DNA of 43,958 nucleotides from Bacillota bacterium (GTDB lineage Bacteria > Bacillota_I > Bacilli_A > Erysipelotrichales > Coprobacillaceae), in the NCBI GenBank assembly GCA_030540195.1, contig JAUNWT010000011.1, positions 1 to 43,958 on the forward strand, written 5' to 3'. Position numbers and translations under genes: made by a program. This document shows, in pieces, positions 8,421 to 15,767 of this stretch (positions are counted from its first letter, which is position 1; the number at the start of each line of letters is the position of its first letter). A model generated the notes under the pieces. That model did no database searches. It was not told where the DNA came from and saw only the letters and a list, made by a program, of their open reading frames with translations.

Positions 8421-9001
8421 AATTGATTCTCCTTATCATCAAAAAAATTTTTTGATAAATGATACCAACGATATATATAGGAATCATTAAGAAGTGTTTC
8501 ATCTGCCTCTACCAATTGAACAAATAGGCTTGTCAATCCATCATAAACTTTAAAATCACCTGATTCATACAACTTCCAGTTAAGTTGCTTCAATGTCCAA
8601 TTGCTTTTAATCGAATTGTGAAGCATTGAAGTTGTCGTCCAGTTTTCTTTATCATCACTGCCACCTAAAGCAATTGGAAATATATGATCAAGTGTTGGCA
8701 CTAGTTCCCAATAAGCGTTATGACAATTTTCCATTTTCCAATGCGAATGATATGGAAACACATCAGGCATATAGTAAGATAGTACCTTCAGTAATCCTGG
8801 ATTTACCAGTTTCTGACCACTATAACGATCAATAAATCCATCTTTAACAAACTGCTCCATTTTTTCTTTATCTGTATACTTTCGAATTTTTACTATTGGT
8901 TTTTTAAATGGATAATGTGTTTCAATTATTCGTTTGGCTCCATTAATATTATTTATCAAAATATATTTTGAAACATCTTCTAAAATCTCTACCTTATCCA
9001 T
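8417..9001 (-). CDS. HNH endonuclease family protein
   Basis: A 194-aa protein with a clear HNH core: TLDHIFPIALGGSDDKENW followed by SMLHNSIKSN around residues 115-150, giving the catalytic His and metal-binding Asn/His residues. Upstream residues form a mixed domain with no cysteine zinc knuckles. I chose the ATG at 9001 because AAAGGTGAG precedes it; the reading frame stays open further upstream only through a TTG. It forms a coupled pair with the zinc-ribbon gene. It may be a homing-like, defence or element-maintenance nuclease; its target cannot be read from the sequence. Confidence 0.78.
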   Translation of the reverse strand: MDKVEILEDVSKYILINNINGAKRIIETHYPFKKPIVKIRKYTDKEKMEQFVKDGFIDRYSGQKLVNPGLLKVLSYYMPDVFPYHSHWKMENCHNAYWELVPTLDHIFPIALGGSDDKENWTTTSMLHNSIKSNWTLKQLNWKLYESGDFKVYDGLTSLFVQLVEADETLLNDSYIYRWYHLSKNFFDDKENQL

Positions 9002-9184
9002 AATCTCACCTTTATCTTCATTGTTTAATATTCTGTCCATAAAATAATTATACTCTATTACTTTCAATTCTTGTTAATTTTTTGATATTTGTGTTTTTAA
9101 GTCATATTTTCTGTATTTTATGCAAGATTTCTTCTTTTCAAAAGAAATTTACATCATAATTAAAGGTATAAGGAGGAATGCAAA

Positions 9185-9463
9185 ATGGATGAAAGAAAAA
9201 TAATATTTGAAGTCTACGATGAAATAGATAAAATAGCTTACACATTGAATGGAATATATCAGACACTTTACAGTATGGATTTAGAAACGCTTACTTCGTT
9301 TGTCGATGGTCAAGGAAAAGCTTCTAAAGCATTTCTATGTGATCAGTTAAGCTATAATATTTCAAAGCTTAATGAGTATAATGAAAAACTGTATGACGTT
9401 TTACATAAGTCTGTATTCGATTTAACTGATGACATTGACGATATAGAATCATCAAACGATTAG
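9185..9463 (+). CDS. Small acidic helical protein, 92 aa
   Basis: A strong AAGGAGG site precedes the ATG. The protein is acidic and helical with no membrane segment, ending in DDIDDIESSND. It runs opposite to its surroundings, and its last 12 bases overlap the end of the relaxase gene in a convergent arrangement. Upstream, TTCTTTTCAAAAGAA forms an inverted repeat that might be an operator. No family is recognised. Confidence 0.55.
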   Translation: MDERKIIFEVYDEIDKIAYTLNGIYQTLYSMDLETLTSFVDGQGKASKAFLCDQLSYNISKLNEYNEKLYDVLHKSVFDLTDDIDDIESSND

Positions 9464-10597
9464 ATTGCTTTCCATACGTTTGTAGTACTCATCAATGGAT
9501 TTATTTATATTATTTTGTTGTTCAAGAGCAACACTGTAAATAAATCCTTCCAGTCTTTTTTCATTAAGATATTTAACTTTCCTTATTGTTTTTGTCTCCT
9601 TCTTCACCTTTACCTTCTCAGTTTTTTTATAATTCTTTAAGATATGGTTTCCAATTCTTTCATGCAGTTTATTTAACTCTGCTTCTTTCAATGTCGAAAT
9701 GCCAGCTGATTCATCATTCATAACTCCTTCTAAAACATCAATTCTTTCTAATAAAATGTCATATTGTTTTTTCAGATCAGGACTGTTAAAAATAATGTCA
9801 TCTATTATTCCGTCAATGACGGGTTTAAAATCTTTCATATTGTATGAGTTGTATTGCAGTCTTCCCGTTTTAGGTAAAGCATCCAACAACTGATTTAATG
9901 TTTTCACATTTGATAAATCTTTCCCTTTAACAAGTGTCACGAGCTGATTAAATTCCTGATCCTTGATTTTAAAATACTCTCTGTAATCATATCCCGTTTT
10001 TTCAGCAAGCTTTTGTCTTGCAGCAATACAGGTATAAATAGACCTTTTTACATTTTCCAGTTTTGCTTTTGATATTTTACCTTTAAATCTTGTCTGATGT
10101 TTTTCCATAAATGCCAGATGGACATGTGGATGTTCCGTATTTCGATGAACATCAAACCACCATAGAACATTATTATATTCCAAATCATACTGTTTAAATA
10201 TTTTTGGAAGTACGTCAGACATAACGCTATTCCAGTTATCTACTGTTTCTAAACCTAGCTTGGCTGCTTCAGTATCATTTTCCAGCGAAATAACTAGATC
10301 CCAGCAGATATTGCCTTTTTTATTAAAATACTTTTTGATTTCCTTTTTGAATTTTTTTCTGTCTTCTCTTGTATTTAATATGCCCATTGAACTAGATGTT
10401 CCAACAGTATGGCTTCCTGTATAGCCAAAATAGCCTGTTTCATTTTCTTCAACGTCTTTTGAAACATCTTTGGCTTCATCTCTTCCTGTATATTCAAAAT
10501 ACCCTGAAATAGAATCCATAGATACTTCTTTCTTCATTCTAGAATTAGCTGGTGGATTATAACCATTCATCATAAAACGTGCTTTTGTTATTTTCAT
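9452..10597 (-). CDS. MobL-like relaxase
   Basis: A 381-aa relaxase that would nick oriT and stay bound to the transferred strand. The N-terminus has GYFEYTGRDEA, and residues about 150-165 contain HRNTEHPHVHLAF, the histidine-rich metal-binding motif of Mob relaxases. The C-terminal half is helical and basic. This combination and length fit the MobL group of Firmicutes; assignment to another MOBP subgroup is possible. A palindrome copy lies in its leader between an AAAAGGAG sequence and the ATG, leaving about 40 nt between them, so the ribosome-binding arrangement is unusual. A terminator-like hairpin lies further upstream. Confidence 0.8.
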   Translation of the reverse strand: MKITKARFMMNGYNPPANSRMKKEVSMDSISGYFEYTGRDEAKDVSKDVEENETGYFGYTGSHTVGTSSSMGILNTREDRKKFKKEIKKYFNKKGNICWDLVISLENDTEAAKLGLETVDNWNSVMSDVLPKIFKQYDLEYNNVLWWFDVHRNTEHPHVHLAFMEKHQTRFKGKISKAKLENVKRSIYTCIAARQKLAEKTGYDYREYFKIKDQEFNQLVTLVKGKDLSNVKTLNQLLDALPKTGRLQYNSYNMKDFKPVIDGIIDDIIFNSPDLKKQYDILLERIDVLEGVMNDESAGISTLKEAELNKLHERIGNHILKNYKKTEKVKVKKETKTIRKVKYLNEKRLEGFIYSVALEQQNNINKSIDEYYKRMESNLIV

Positions 10598-10615
10598 ATT
10601 TCTATTTTTAATTAC

Positions 10616-10631
10616 ACGGCAATGTTGCCGT
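10616..10631. repeat. 16-bp palindrome, copy 4 (relaxase leader)
   Basis: ACGGCAATGTTGCCGT, perfect, 18 bp upstream of the relaxase ATG and downstream of the only visible AGGAG sequence. Confidence 0.9.
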
Positions 10632-10656
10632 CTTCATCTCCTTTTTAGTAGAAAGT

Positions 10657-10685
10657 AAAAAAAGTAAAGCAACATACTTTACTTT
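10657..10685 (-). terminator. Intrinsic terminator upstream of the relaxase gene
   Basis: Arms AAAGTAAAG and CTTTACTTT with a 7-nt loop, followed on the minus strand by a U run. It separates the relaxase from genes further upstream. Confidence 0.7.
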
Positions 10686-10791
10686 AATCTAAAACTGTCT
10701 TTTCAGTAATAATTTTCTTATTTATCATTTCTCTAATTCGATGATCATTTTCTGATATTTCATTTGTAATCAAGTACAGATAAAGATATAA

Positions 10792-11163
10792 CTAATTAAC
10801 GTCATCATTGGATAAACTAATTTTGAAATAATGTCGTGTCAATTCATTATCTTTATTTATTATTCTGATATTAATATTCATCCATAATTCTTTAGAAAAT
10901 GTAAAAAAGTCAATATCCAAATATGGTTCAGTAGAAGAATATCCTCGTATATCTTCATCAAGTTCATAATTCAAGTAATCTTTCAGATAGCTTTTAAATT
11001 TATCTACTTCAATACTGAAAAAAATTTCTTCTCTGTCTGCTGAGTAATTTATAAAATCTCCACATTTAATTTTACATGATATCTTTGTCCAGTTATCATT
11101 AGAATACATTCGTCCATTTTTTATTTGAAAGGTAATCTTCAATTTTAATACTGAAAAATACAC
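10792..11163 (-). CDS. Hypothetical protein, 123 aa
   Basis: A beta-rich, aromatic and acidic protein with no signal peptide. The longest frame opens with GTG at 11163 and has only a weak site; an internal ATG (MYSNDNW, residue 19) is an alternative start. The alternating strand pattern and the genomic setting recall small immunity-type proteins, but no specific family is recognised. It is separated from both neighbours by terminator-like hairpins. Confidence 0.4.
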   Translation of the reverse strand: MYFSVLKLKITFQIKNGRMYSNDNWTKISCKIKCGDFINYSADREEIFFSIEVDKFKSYLKDYLNYELDEDIRGYSSTEPYLDIDFFTFSKELWMNINIRIINKDNELTRHYFKISLSNDDVN

Positions 11164-11306
11164 CTTGCGGACACAAATTCAACCACATAACTCTATCACC
11201 TACTTATTAATAGAATATCTGTTATTTACAATGTACTATAAATATCTAAGATGTCTTTATATCCAAAATAATTATAGCATTTATTATTTCCTGATACCAA
11301 TTAATA

Positions 11307-11330
11307 AAAATAGGTAAAAATAGCACCTAC
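11307..11330 (-). terminator. Short intrinsic terminator
   Basis: TAGGT and ACCTA arms followed by UUUUU on the minus strand, about 30 bp after the stop of the 166-aa gene; a palindrome copy lies between stop and hairpin. Confidence 0.55.
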
Positions 11331-11337
11331 TTTAACA

Positions 11338-11353
11338 CGGCAATGTTGCCGTC
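11338..11353. repeat. 16-bp palindrome, copy 5 (gap)
   Basis: ACGGCAATGTTGCCGT, perfect, beginning 7 bp after the stop codon of the 166-aa gene. Confidence 0.9.
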
Positions 11354-11360
11354 TTAAAAC

Positions 11361-11861
11361 TTAATTAAGACTCATTCCTTCATCTTTTACATCAGCAGGA
11401 TCAAAAAGTTCAGCCATCAGTGAATCATCTTTTTTTATTTCATCATATTTTTTTATAAAAGAATCTTGAGAAATATGAAACTTTGGATCATTTTTCTTTT
11501 TAGGTTTGTTTTCCTCATTAACCATATAATCAGCTGTCATCTTTAAAGCTACTTCTTCATTGACTGCAAGAGAATCTGGTGATTTACCAATATCCATTAA
11601 CAATAATGACTGATAGAACAGATGTGGTTCTTCTTCCTTTAAATTTTTTAGTTGTTTAAACATAACGTTCAGAAATTGCCTTTTGACCTGTTCTTCTACC
11701 ATTACTTCGACTGGCTGTTTTAAAATATCCTGATAATGTTTTGCTGGAACATCTGTAGGCTTTTTTGTTTCAGGATTAATGTACGTGTATGTCATATCAT
11801 GAATGGTCTTACTCATCTCAGTAATTTTCATTTTTACAAAGACATCAAATTGTTTATTCAT
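11361..11861 (-). CDS. Hypothetical transfer-region protein, 166 aa
   Basis: Helical, charged, soluble protein. The ATG at 11861 has GGAGG nine bases upstream; an ATG two codons earlier (11867) is also possible. The start overlaps the end of the preceding gene by 8 nt. The central part (VMVEEQVKRQFLNVMFKQLKNL) is amphipathic, and a Lys/Pro linker (NKPKKKNDPK) separates a C-terminal tail. It belongs to a tightly overlapped four-gene run upstream of the relaxase, so a relaxosome or transfer-regulation role is likely by context. No family is recognised. Confidence 0.6.
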   Translation of the reverse strand: MNKQFDVFVKMKITEMSKTIHDMTYTYINPETKKPTDVPAKHYQDILKQPVEVMVEEQVKRQFLNVMFKQLKNLKEEEPHLFYQSLLLMDIGKSPDSLAVNEEVALKMTADYMVNEENKPKKKNDPKFHISQDSFIKKYDEIKKDDSLMAELFDPADVKDEGMSLN

Positions 11862-12174
11862 TTTCATATTCCTCCAATCCATAAAAATAATCATCTGTTT
11901 CTAATTCTTTAACAAAATAATCATAATTTTCAATAAAACTGACTATTGTCTGTATAATTGCATCTTTGATTTTTTCTTCGACTTCATCAAGTTCTTCTAT
12001 AACAACTTCATAAAGAAACTTAGTCAAAGAAGTTTGCTTATTTGCTGTTTCTTTTAAATCCTCTTTTTCTTTTTTGACTAATAAAAAAATCTTAAACTGT
12101 AAAGCAACAACCACTTGATCTTCCAATTTAAGATTTTTAAAATTATATATTTTTGGATCTATCTCATTTATCAT
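11854..12174 (-). CDS. Hypothetical helical protein, 106 aa
   Basis: An acidic all-helical protein with heptad-like leucine/valine spacing (residues 35-85) that could form a coiled coil. It overlaps the upstream gene by 11 nt and the downstream gene by 8 nt, indicating translational coupling. AAGGT lies upstream of the ATG. No family is recognised. Confidence 0.55.
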   Translation of the reverse strand: MINEIDPKIYNFKNLKLEDQVVVALQFKIFLLVKKEKEDLKETANKQTSLTKFLYEVVIEELDEVEEKIKDAIIQTIVSFIENYDYFVKELETDDYFYGLEEYENE

Positions 12175-12451
12175 CTTTATCTTTACCTTCTTTCTTTATA
12201 ATTTCTATGATGTGATTGAGCATCTTTGCATTTTCAATCATGTAAAGCTGCAAGTTGTTACGCAATTCTTCCTTAAATAATTCATCAAGAATGTTAGATT
12301 TTAACATGATCCTGCAATAGTAAAGTTCTATCATTTCATCCAGCAGTTCTTTTTGGCTCATTTCCAATCCTAGTTCGTTCTTATAATAATTTTGAATCAT
12401 TTCAAGCTGTTTCAAAAACTTTTCTGAGACTCTAAAGGATCTTGATGGCAT
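12164..12451 (-). CDS. Ribbon-helix-helix-like accessory protein, 95 aa
   Basis: The N-terminus SRSFRVSEKFLKQLEMI followed by MSQKELLDEMIELYY fits a ribbon-helix-helix DNA-binding fold, as seen in relaxosome accessory factors. The remainder is helical. It overlaps the DpnD/PcfM-like gene by 20 nt and the next gene by 11 nt. By position between the oriT candidate and the relaxase it could help the relaxase recognise oriT; this is inferred. Confidence 0.6.
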   Translation of the reverse strand: MPSRSFRVSEKFLKQLEMIQNYYKNELGLEMSQKELLDEMIELYYCRIMLKSNILDELFKEELRNNLQLYMIENAKMLNHIIEIIKKEGKDKDDK

Positions 12452-12788
12452 TATCTTCTTTCACCTTTTCTTTTGTTATATTCAGATGACGATACACAAT
12501 GTTATAAGCTTCTTCCATTGCTTCATCCCATCCTTTTGAATATTCATCACTAGCATCACAACCACCAGCATTCATTAAATCCTGCAACAGATTTTGTGTA
12601 TTAAAATTTTCTTTGATCATTTCATCCGTTGATTCTCTAAATTCAACCCTAACAAAATCATTTTCATTAAGAATAATATTACAGTTTTTGTATTCTTCCT
12701 GAAGTTTTTCAAGTGCTTGATTGAGAGAATCGGCTTCTATTACCTTTTTTCTTTTTAAAGTTTCAATAACTTCAACCTCATATTCCAT
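12432..12788 (-). CDS. DpnD/PcfM-like protein
   Basis: Residues 1-55 (YEVEVIETLKRKKVIEADS, then EKLQEEYKNCNIILNENDFVRVEF) match the small DpnD/PcfM family found in conjugative plasmids and ICEs. The family is usually about 60 aa; here a C-terminal extension of about 60 residues adds a helical domain (KGWDEAMEEAYNIVYRHL). An AGGAGG site precedes the ATG, and a palindrome copy lies 22 bp upstream of the start. It heads the four-gene overlapping run. The biochemical role of the family is not known to me. Confidence 0.7.
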   Translation of the reverse strand: MEYEVEVIETLKRKKVIEADSLNQALEKLQEEYKNCNIILNENDFVRVEFRESTDEMIKENFNTQNLLQDLMNAGGCDASDEYSKGWDEAMEEAYNIVYRHLNITKEKVKEDNAIKIL

Positions 12789-12810
12789 AAAATTCCTCCT
12801 GTATACTTAT

Positions 12811-12826
12811 ACGGCAACTTTGCCGT
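12811..12826. repeat. 16-bp palindrome, copy 6 (upstream of DpnD/PcfM gene)
   Basis: ACGGCAACTTTGCCGT, symmetric except for the central dinucleotide, 22 bp upstream of the ATG at 12788. Confidence 0.9.
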
Positions 12827-12835
12827 CTAACAGAA

Positions 12836-12867
12836 AAATAAAAAAAGAATGAACTTAATCATTCTTT
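12836..12867 (-). terminator. Intrinsic terminator of the toxin-antitoxin operon
   Basis: AAAGAATGA and TCATTCTTT arms with a long U run on the minus strand; the stem starts inside the end of the toxin gene. Confidence 0.85.
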
Positions 12868-13160
12868 CTCCTGTTTTCTTTAAACGCTTTTAAATCAAAA
12901 ATAATAATTGTATTGCTATCTTCATGGATTTCATAATATAAAACACTTTTTATATCCAATATGACATACTTGTATATATTGTCATCAATCCTTCTTCCAA
13001 TATAGGGATTATCTTGAATTGTTTCTTTAGCATCTTTCAATTCTTTCGTTAACAGAATTCCCATTTCAAAATTGCCAAATTTTTCAAAATAGTAATAGTC
13101 AATATCATCAACTTTGGCAATAACATAAGGATCTATTTTAACTTTAAAATTTGACCCCAT
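12855..13160 (-). CDS. RelE/ParE-type toxin
   Basis: The 101-aa protein fits the RelE/ParE fold: an N-terminal strand (FKVKIDPYVIAKVDDI), two helices, then NPYIGRRIDDNIYKYVI and YYEIHEDSNTIIIFDLKAFKENRR, the beta sheet and basic C-terminus that form the active face. It may act as a ribosome-dependent mRNA interferase or a gyrase inhibitor; the sequence alone does not decide. Its ATG overlaps the upstream antitoxin gene by 17 nt, the usual coupled order. It probably stabilises the element. Confidence 0.8.
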   Translation of the reverse strand: MGSNFKVKIDPYVIAKVDDIDYYYFEKFGNFEMGILLTKELKDAKETIQDNPYIGRRIDDNIYKYVILDIKSVLYYEIHEDSNTIIIFDLKAFKENRRKND

Positions 13161-13323
13161 ATTTCTTTTCTCTCTCTTCTAAAAAATCATCAAAATCTAT
13201 TGGTTCAAAAGTTTTATTCTTTTTTCGTTCTTCATATGCGATTACAGTTTTTAAATCTTCTAATTCTTCATCTGTAAAGCAGTTATAAGTAACTCCATCA
13301 AATGTCATTTTTCTATTTTCCAT
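13144..13323 (-). CDS. Antitoxin of the RelE/ParE pair, 59 aa
   Basis: A small acidic reading frame starting MENRKMTFDGVTYNCFTDEE and ending EKKYGVKF, with AAGGAG nine bases before its ATG. It overlaps the toxin gene by 17 nt and precedes it, as antitoxins usually do. I see no ribbon-helix-helix or helix-turn-helix motif, so it may neutralise by wrapping the toxin without binding DNA, unlike many RelB or ParD antitoxins. Its role rests on position and size. Confidence 0.7.
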   Translation of the reverse strand: MENRKMTFDGVTYNCFTDEELEDLKTVIAYEERKKNKTFEPIDFDDFLEEREKKYGVKF

Positions 13324-13444
13324 GTGTAATCACTCCTTCTTTATATTATCTATTATAATACTATTCTTCTTAAATTTAATATATAATATTCATTTTTAAA
13401 TAGCAATATTTTTGTGATCCCATAATTTAAAAACATCTTATAAA

Positions 13445-13470
13445 CTATAAAAGAGCACTCTACCGTGCTC
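13445..13470 (-). terminator. Intrinsic terminator
   Basis: GAGCAC and GTGCTC arms with a 6-nt loop and a U-rich tail on the minus strand, downstream of the 113-aa ribbon-helix-helix-like gene. The rest of the gap at 13324-13560 holds nothing else I can support. Confidence 0.7.
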
Positions 13471-13560
13471 CATTAGATTTTGAACAGTTCAAAGTGGTGT
13501 TTAGAATGAAAGAACTGTCCAAATAAAATTCTACAGTAAATAATCTGTTGTGTCAAAAAA

Positions 13561-13902
13561 CTATCTGGTCGGCAAACTTGCCGTGTTAATTTTATTCATG
13601 ATAGCCAGATGATATTTTGATTTTGCCTTTACAATTTTTTCAATCTCTGTCATATCTTTTGGCAATTCTTTACAATAGCTTTTAACTGGAAGCTGCACAT
13701 ACTCATTAATGATATTCAGCAATTCAAGCATATAAGCTATCTTTTTATCTAATGAGTTATATTCATCATTATTCAATAGCAAATATGAATCAATTAAATC
13801 ATTCATCAGTTCCTGTTTGTTTTTATGAGTAGTCAATACCAATTTTTCAAATCGCTCTTTTGTATTCTGATTACTTCTGAAGTTGATCCATGTATCCTTC
13901 AT
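13561..13902 (-). CDS. Ribbon-helix-helix-like protein, 113 aa
   Basis: The N-terminus TWINFRSNQNTKERFEKLV followed by a helix with KNKQELMNDLIDSYL fits a CopG/Arc-like DNA-binding fold. The rest is helical. The site GGGGTGAG precedes the ATG. A palindrome copy lies just upstream and another covers its last codons, giving NTASLPTR at the C-terminus. It is the first gene on the relaxase side of the candidate oriT, so a relaxosome accessory or transfer regulator is likely by context. Confidence 0.65.
   Translation of the reverse strand: MKDTWINFRSNQNTKERFEKLVLTTHKNKQELMNDLIDSYLLLNNDEYNSLDKKIAYMLELLNIINEYVQLPVKSYCKELPKDMTEIEKIVKAKSKYHLAIMNKINTASLPTR
13569..13584. repeat. 16-bp palindrome, copy 7 (gene 3' end)
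   Basis: TCGGCAAACTTGCCGT overlapping the final codons of the 113-aa gene; the frame differs from the HGNVAV copies and gives TASLPT. Confidence 0.85.
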
Positions 13903-13926
13903 TTAAATTTTCTCACCCCTTTTTAC

Positions 13927-13942
13927 ACGGCAATGCTGCCGT
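13927..13942. repeat. 16-bp palindrome, copy 8 (upstream of 113-aa gene)
   Basis: ACGGCAATGCTGCCGT, 24 bp before the ATG at 13902 and upstream of its ribosome-binding site. Confidence 0.88.
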
Positions 13943-14036
13943 GCATCATTTTTTGAATAATTTTTATACTTCAAAACAACTAGAATATGGTTATGAAATC
14001 ATTATAGAAAATAACAGACACATTTAGCAGGATAAG

Positions 14037-14240
14037 GAAAATGTAACTCATTTGTTTACACAAATGTGCTACATTTTCATGTTGAACAACTCAACAACGT
14101 TGAGTTTTAGCCATTTTTTCATCTTTAAAATGTACCACTTACGTACTACATGTTGTAGTTTCTCAATTATCAATTATTGAACAGTTGAAAACAGGAATCT
14201 CCTGTTTATAAAAACATTCTCTGATGGTTTTACCAGAGCG
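14037..14240. other. Hairpin-rich gap, candidate origin of transfer
   Basis: This lies in the gap 13943-14343, the largest in the transfer region. It carries, in order: an imperfect 42-bp hairpin (arms GAAAATGTA at 14037-14045 and TACATTTTC at 14070-14078, with inner arms CATTTGT and ACAAATG); AACTCAAC/GTTGAGTT at 14088-14106; CTACA/TGTAG at 14146-14158; AAACAGG/CCTGTTT at 14189-14207; and a bulged TGGT/ACCA stem near 14224-14234. No reading frame fits. Clustered inverted repeats beside relaxosome-type genes are typical of oriT; the exact nick site cannot be read. Confidence 0.5.
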
Positions 14241-14343
14241 AGTTGCCTTTTCCCACAAATAAAATCGAGCATACTCTCTTTTACAAACCCACCCATATTA
14301 TTTCATTCCAATACAAACACTATCACTCATCTGTGTTAACTTT

Positions 14344-15642
14344 TTATTGTTGCCCACTTAATACATCACCTTCTTTTTTATTCAGCAAATCATAACAGTC
14401 AATTGAACTCATTAAGTCTGTCATCCACATATATGCAAGCAACGCATCCTTTTCTTCAAATCTTTCAATGAACAAATCACCTTCACGATTATCAACACAA
14501 GTAATTGTTTCTCCATCAAAGCAGTAAAAAACACGTCCCATAATACTTGCTTTGTCTTGTTCCCAAAGATTAACAATATGTGCTGTTTCTTCTTCATCCA
14601 GACAAGGTATATTTTTAATTTTCAGACTTTCTTCAAGCTGATCCATTGTGATACTGTTTGATTCATACTTATCTTCCTGAATGACTTCTTTACATAACTC
14701 CCCAAGTTTATGTTTCAACTCAAAATTACCTTTTTCTAAAACATAGTTTGCTATTCCATCGGCATCCTTAATTGCTTTAAACAGATCATTTGAATTATTA
14801 TTTAATACATTCAGAAATGACTGAACATAAGCAACACTGTTTTCCAGATAATCTCTGTTAGGTTTTGAAACAATTCCTAAACTGTTGCATATGAAAGCTG
14901 ATCCTATTTCAGCTCTTAATTCTTCAACAGCATAATCTTTTTCTCCATATCTGCTTTTTAAATCTCTTTTCAGTCTTTTTGCATGTCCAGTAGAATGCGC
15001 TATTTCATGATAAGTATCCGAGAAAAAGGCTTCTTCATCTATATAACGATGCCTGTCAGGTACAACAACTTTATCTTCTGACGGCTGGTAATATGGTGTA
15101 TTTACCCCATCATCTTCAATCATTTTTAAATCTGTATTCTCACAAAAGTCATTCATTACTGATAAAGGTATTTCATACTTTTCTTCATCAAATGCTATAT
15201 TTTTATTCTGATTTTTATAAGGTGGTATACCTTCCATCTGTGTTGCGTTAAATACAGTATAAACTCGACAGATATACGTGATATCTTTTGATCTTTCCTT
15301 ATCTTCTTCAATAATTCTTTTTGCTTCCGCACTGGTAATTGATTTTCTATTTTTATTATCATAAAGACTCCAGTACTCTATAGGAACACCTTTACTTCCT
15401 TTTTTTATAAGATATCCTTTTGAACTTGCCTGATTGAAAGTCATCCAACGTGGATCCTTATAACCATTAACATACTCGTTCATATAAAGAATAAAACGAT
15501 TGCTGTTACGATAAACGGTATTGGTTATAGGATTGAAACTTGGTTCTGCTGGCATAAATCCCTGATACCATGGAATCTTTCCTTTATTAAGACAGCCAAT
15601 AAATAGTTCTACAACTTGCTGTCTTGCCTTATTCATTTTCAT
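14344..15642 (-). CDS. ArdC-like antirestriction/ssDNA-binding metalloprotease-fold protein
   Basis: The 432-aa protein has an N-terminal ArdC/DUF1738-type ssDNA-binding domain (about 1-130, with KIPWYQGFMPAEPSFNPITN and RWMTFNQASSKGYLIKKGSKG) and a zincin-like domain with HEIAHSTGH near residue 212-220. ArdC proteins of plasmids protect entering single-stranded DNA from host restriction. The C-terminal part (about 330-425) is an extra helical extension without a motif I recognise. It starts inside the end of the small acidic gene upstream and is the last gene before the candidate oriT, so it would be among the first leftward-operon products affected by transfer. Confidence 0.82.
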   Translation of the reverse strand: MKMNKARQQVVELFIGCLNKGKIPWYQGFMPAEPSFNPITNTVYRNSNRFILYMNEYVNGYKDPRWMTFNQASSKGYLIKKGSKGVPIEYWSLYDNKNRKSITSAEAKRIIEEDKERSKDITYICRVYTVFNATQMEGIPPYKNQNKNIAFDEEKYEIPLSVMNDFCENTDLKMIEDDGVNTPYYQPSEDKVVVPDRHRYIDEEAFFSDTYHEIAHSTGHAKRLKRDLKSRYGEKDYAVEELRAEIGSAFICNSLGIVSKPNRDYLENSVAYVQSFLNVLNNNSNDLFKAIKDADGIANYVLEKGNFELKHKLGELCKEVIQEDKYESNSITMDQLEESLKIKNIPCLDEEETAHIVNLWEQDKASIMGRVFYCFDGETITCVDNREGDLFIERFEEKDALLAYMWMTDLMSSIDCYDLLNKKEGDVLSGQQ

Positions 15643-15763
15643 TGTTTATCAACTCATCTTTCCTATAAACAGTCTCATATGAAGGAATTTCCATTAAAAA
15701 AGGATTATCCTCATCAAAGGGATAATCCTCAATAATTGTATTTATATCATTAAAATCATTCAT
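15629..15763 (-). CDS. Small acidic protein, 44 aa
   Basis: The ATG at 15763 opens a frame rich in Asp, Glu and Asn (NTIIEDYPFDEDNPFLMEIP). It begins 4 bp after the stop of the last DprA-like gene and overlaps the ArdC-like gene by 14 nt, which favours a real coupled gene. The ribosome-binding site is weak. Acidity and position suggest a partner of the ArdC-like protein, but this is a guess. Confidence 0.45.
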   Translation of the reverse strand: MNDFNDINTIIEDYPFDEDNPFLMEIPSYETVYRKDELINNENE

Positions 15764-15767
15764 ATTA

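Noticed and set aside
10616-13942. Palindrome copies as rho-independent terminators
   Set aside because: The stems would have tiny loops and no U run follows; separate U-tailed hairpins exist nearby, and copies also lie inside genes.
13943-14343. CRISPR array or tRNA in the hairpin-rich gap
   Set aside because: No regularly spaced direct repeats are present and no cloverleaf can be drawn; the hairpins all differ.
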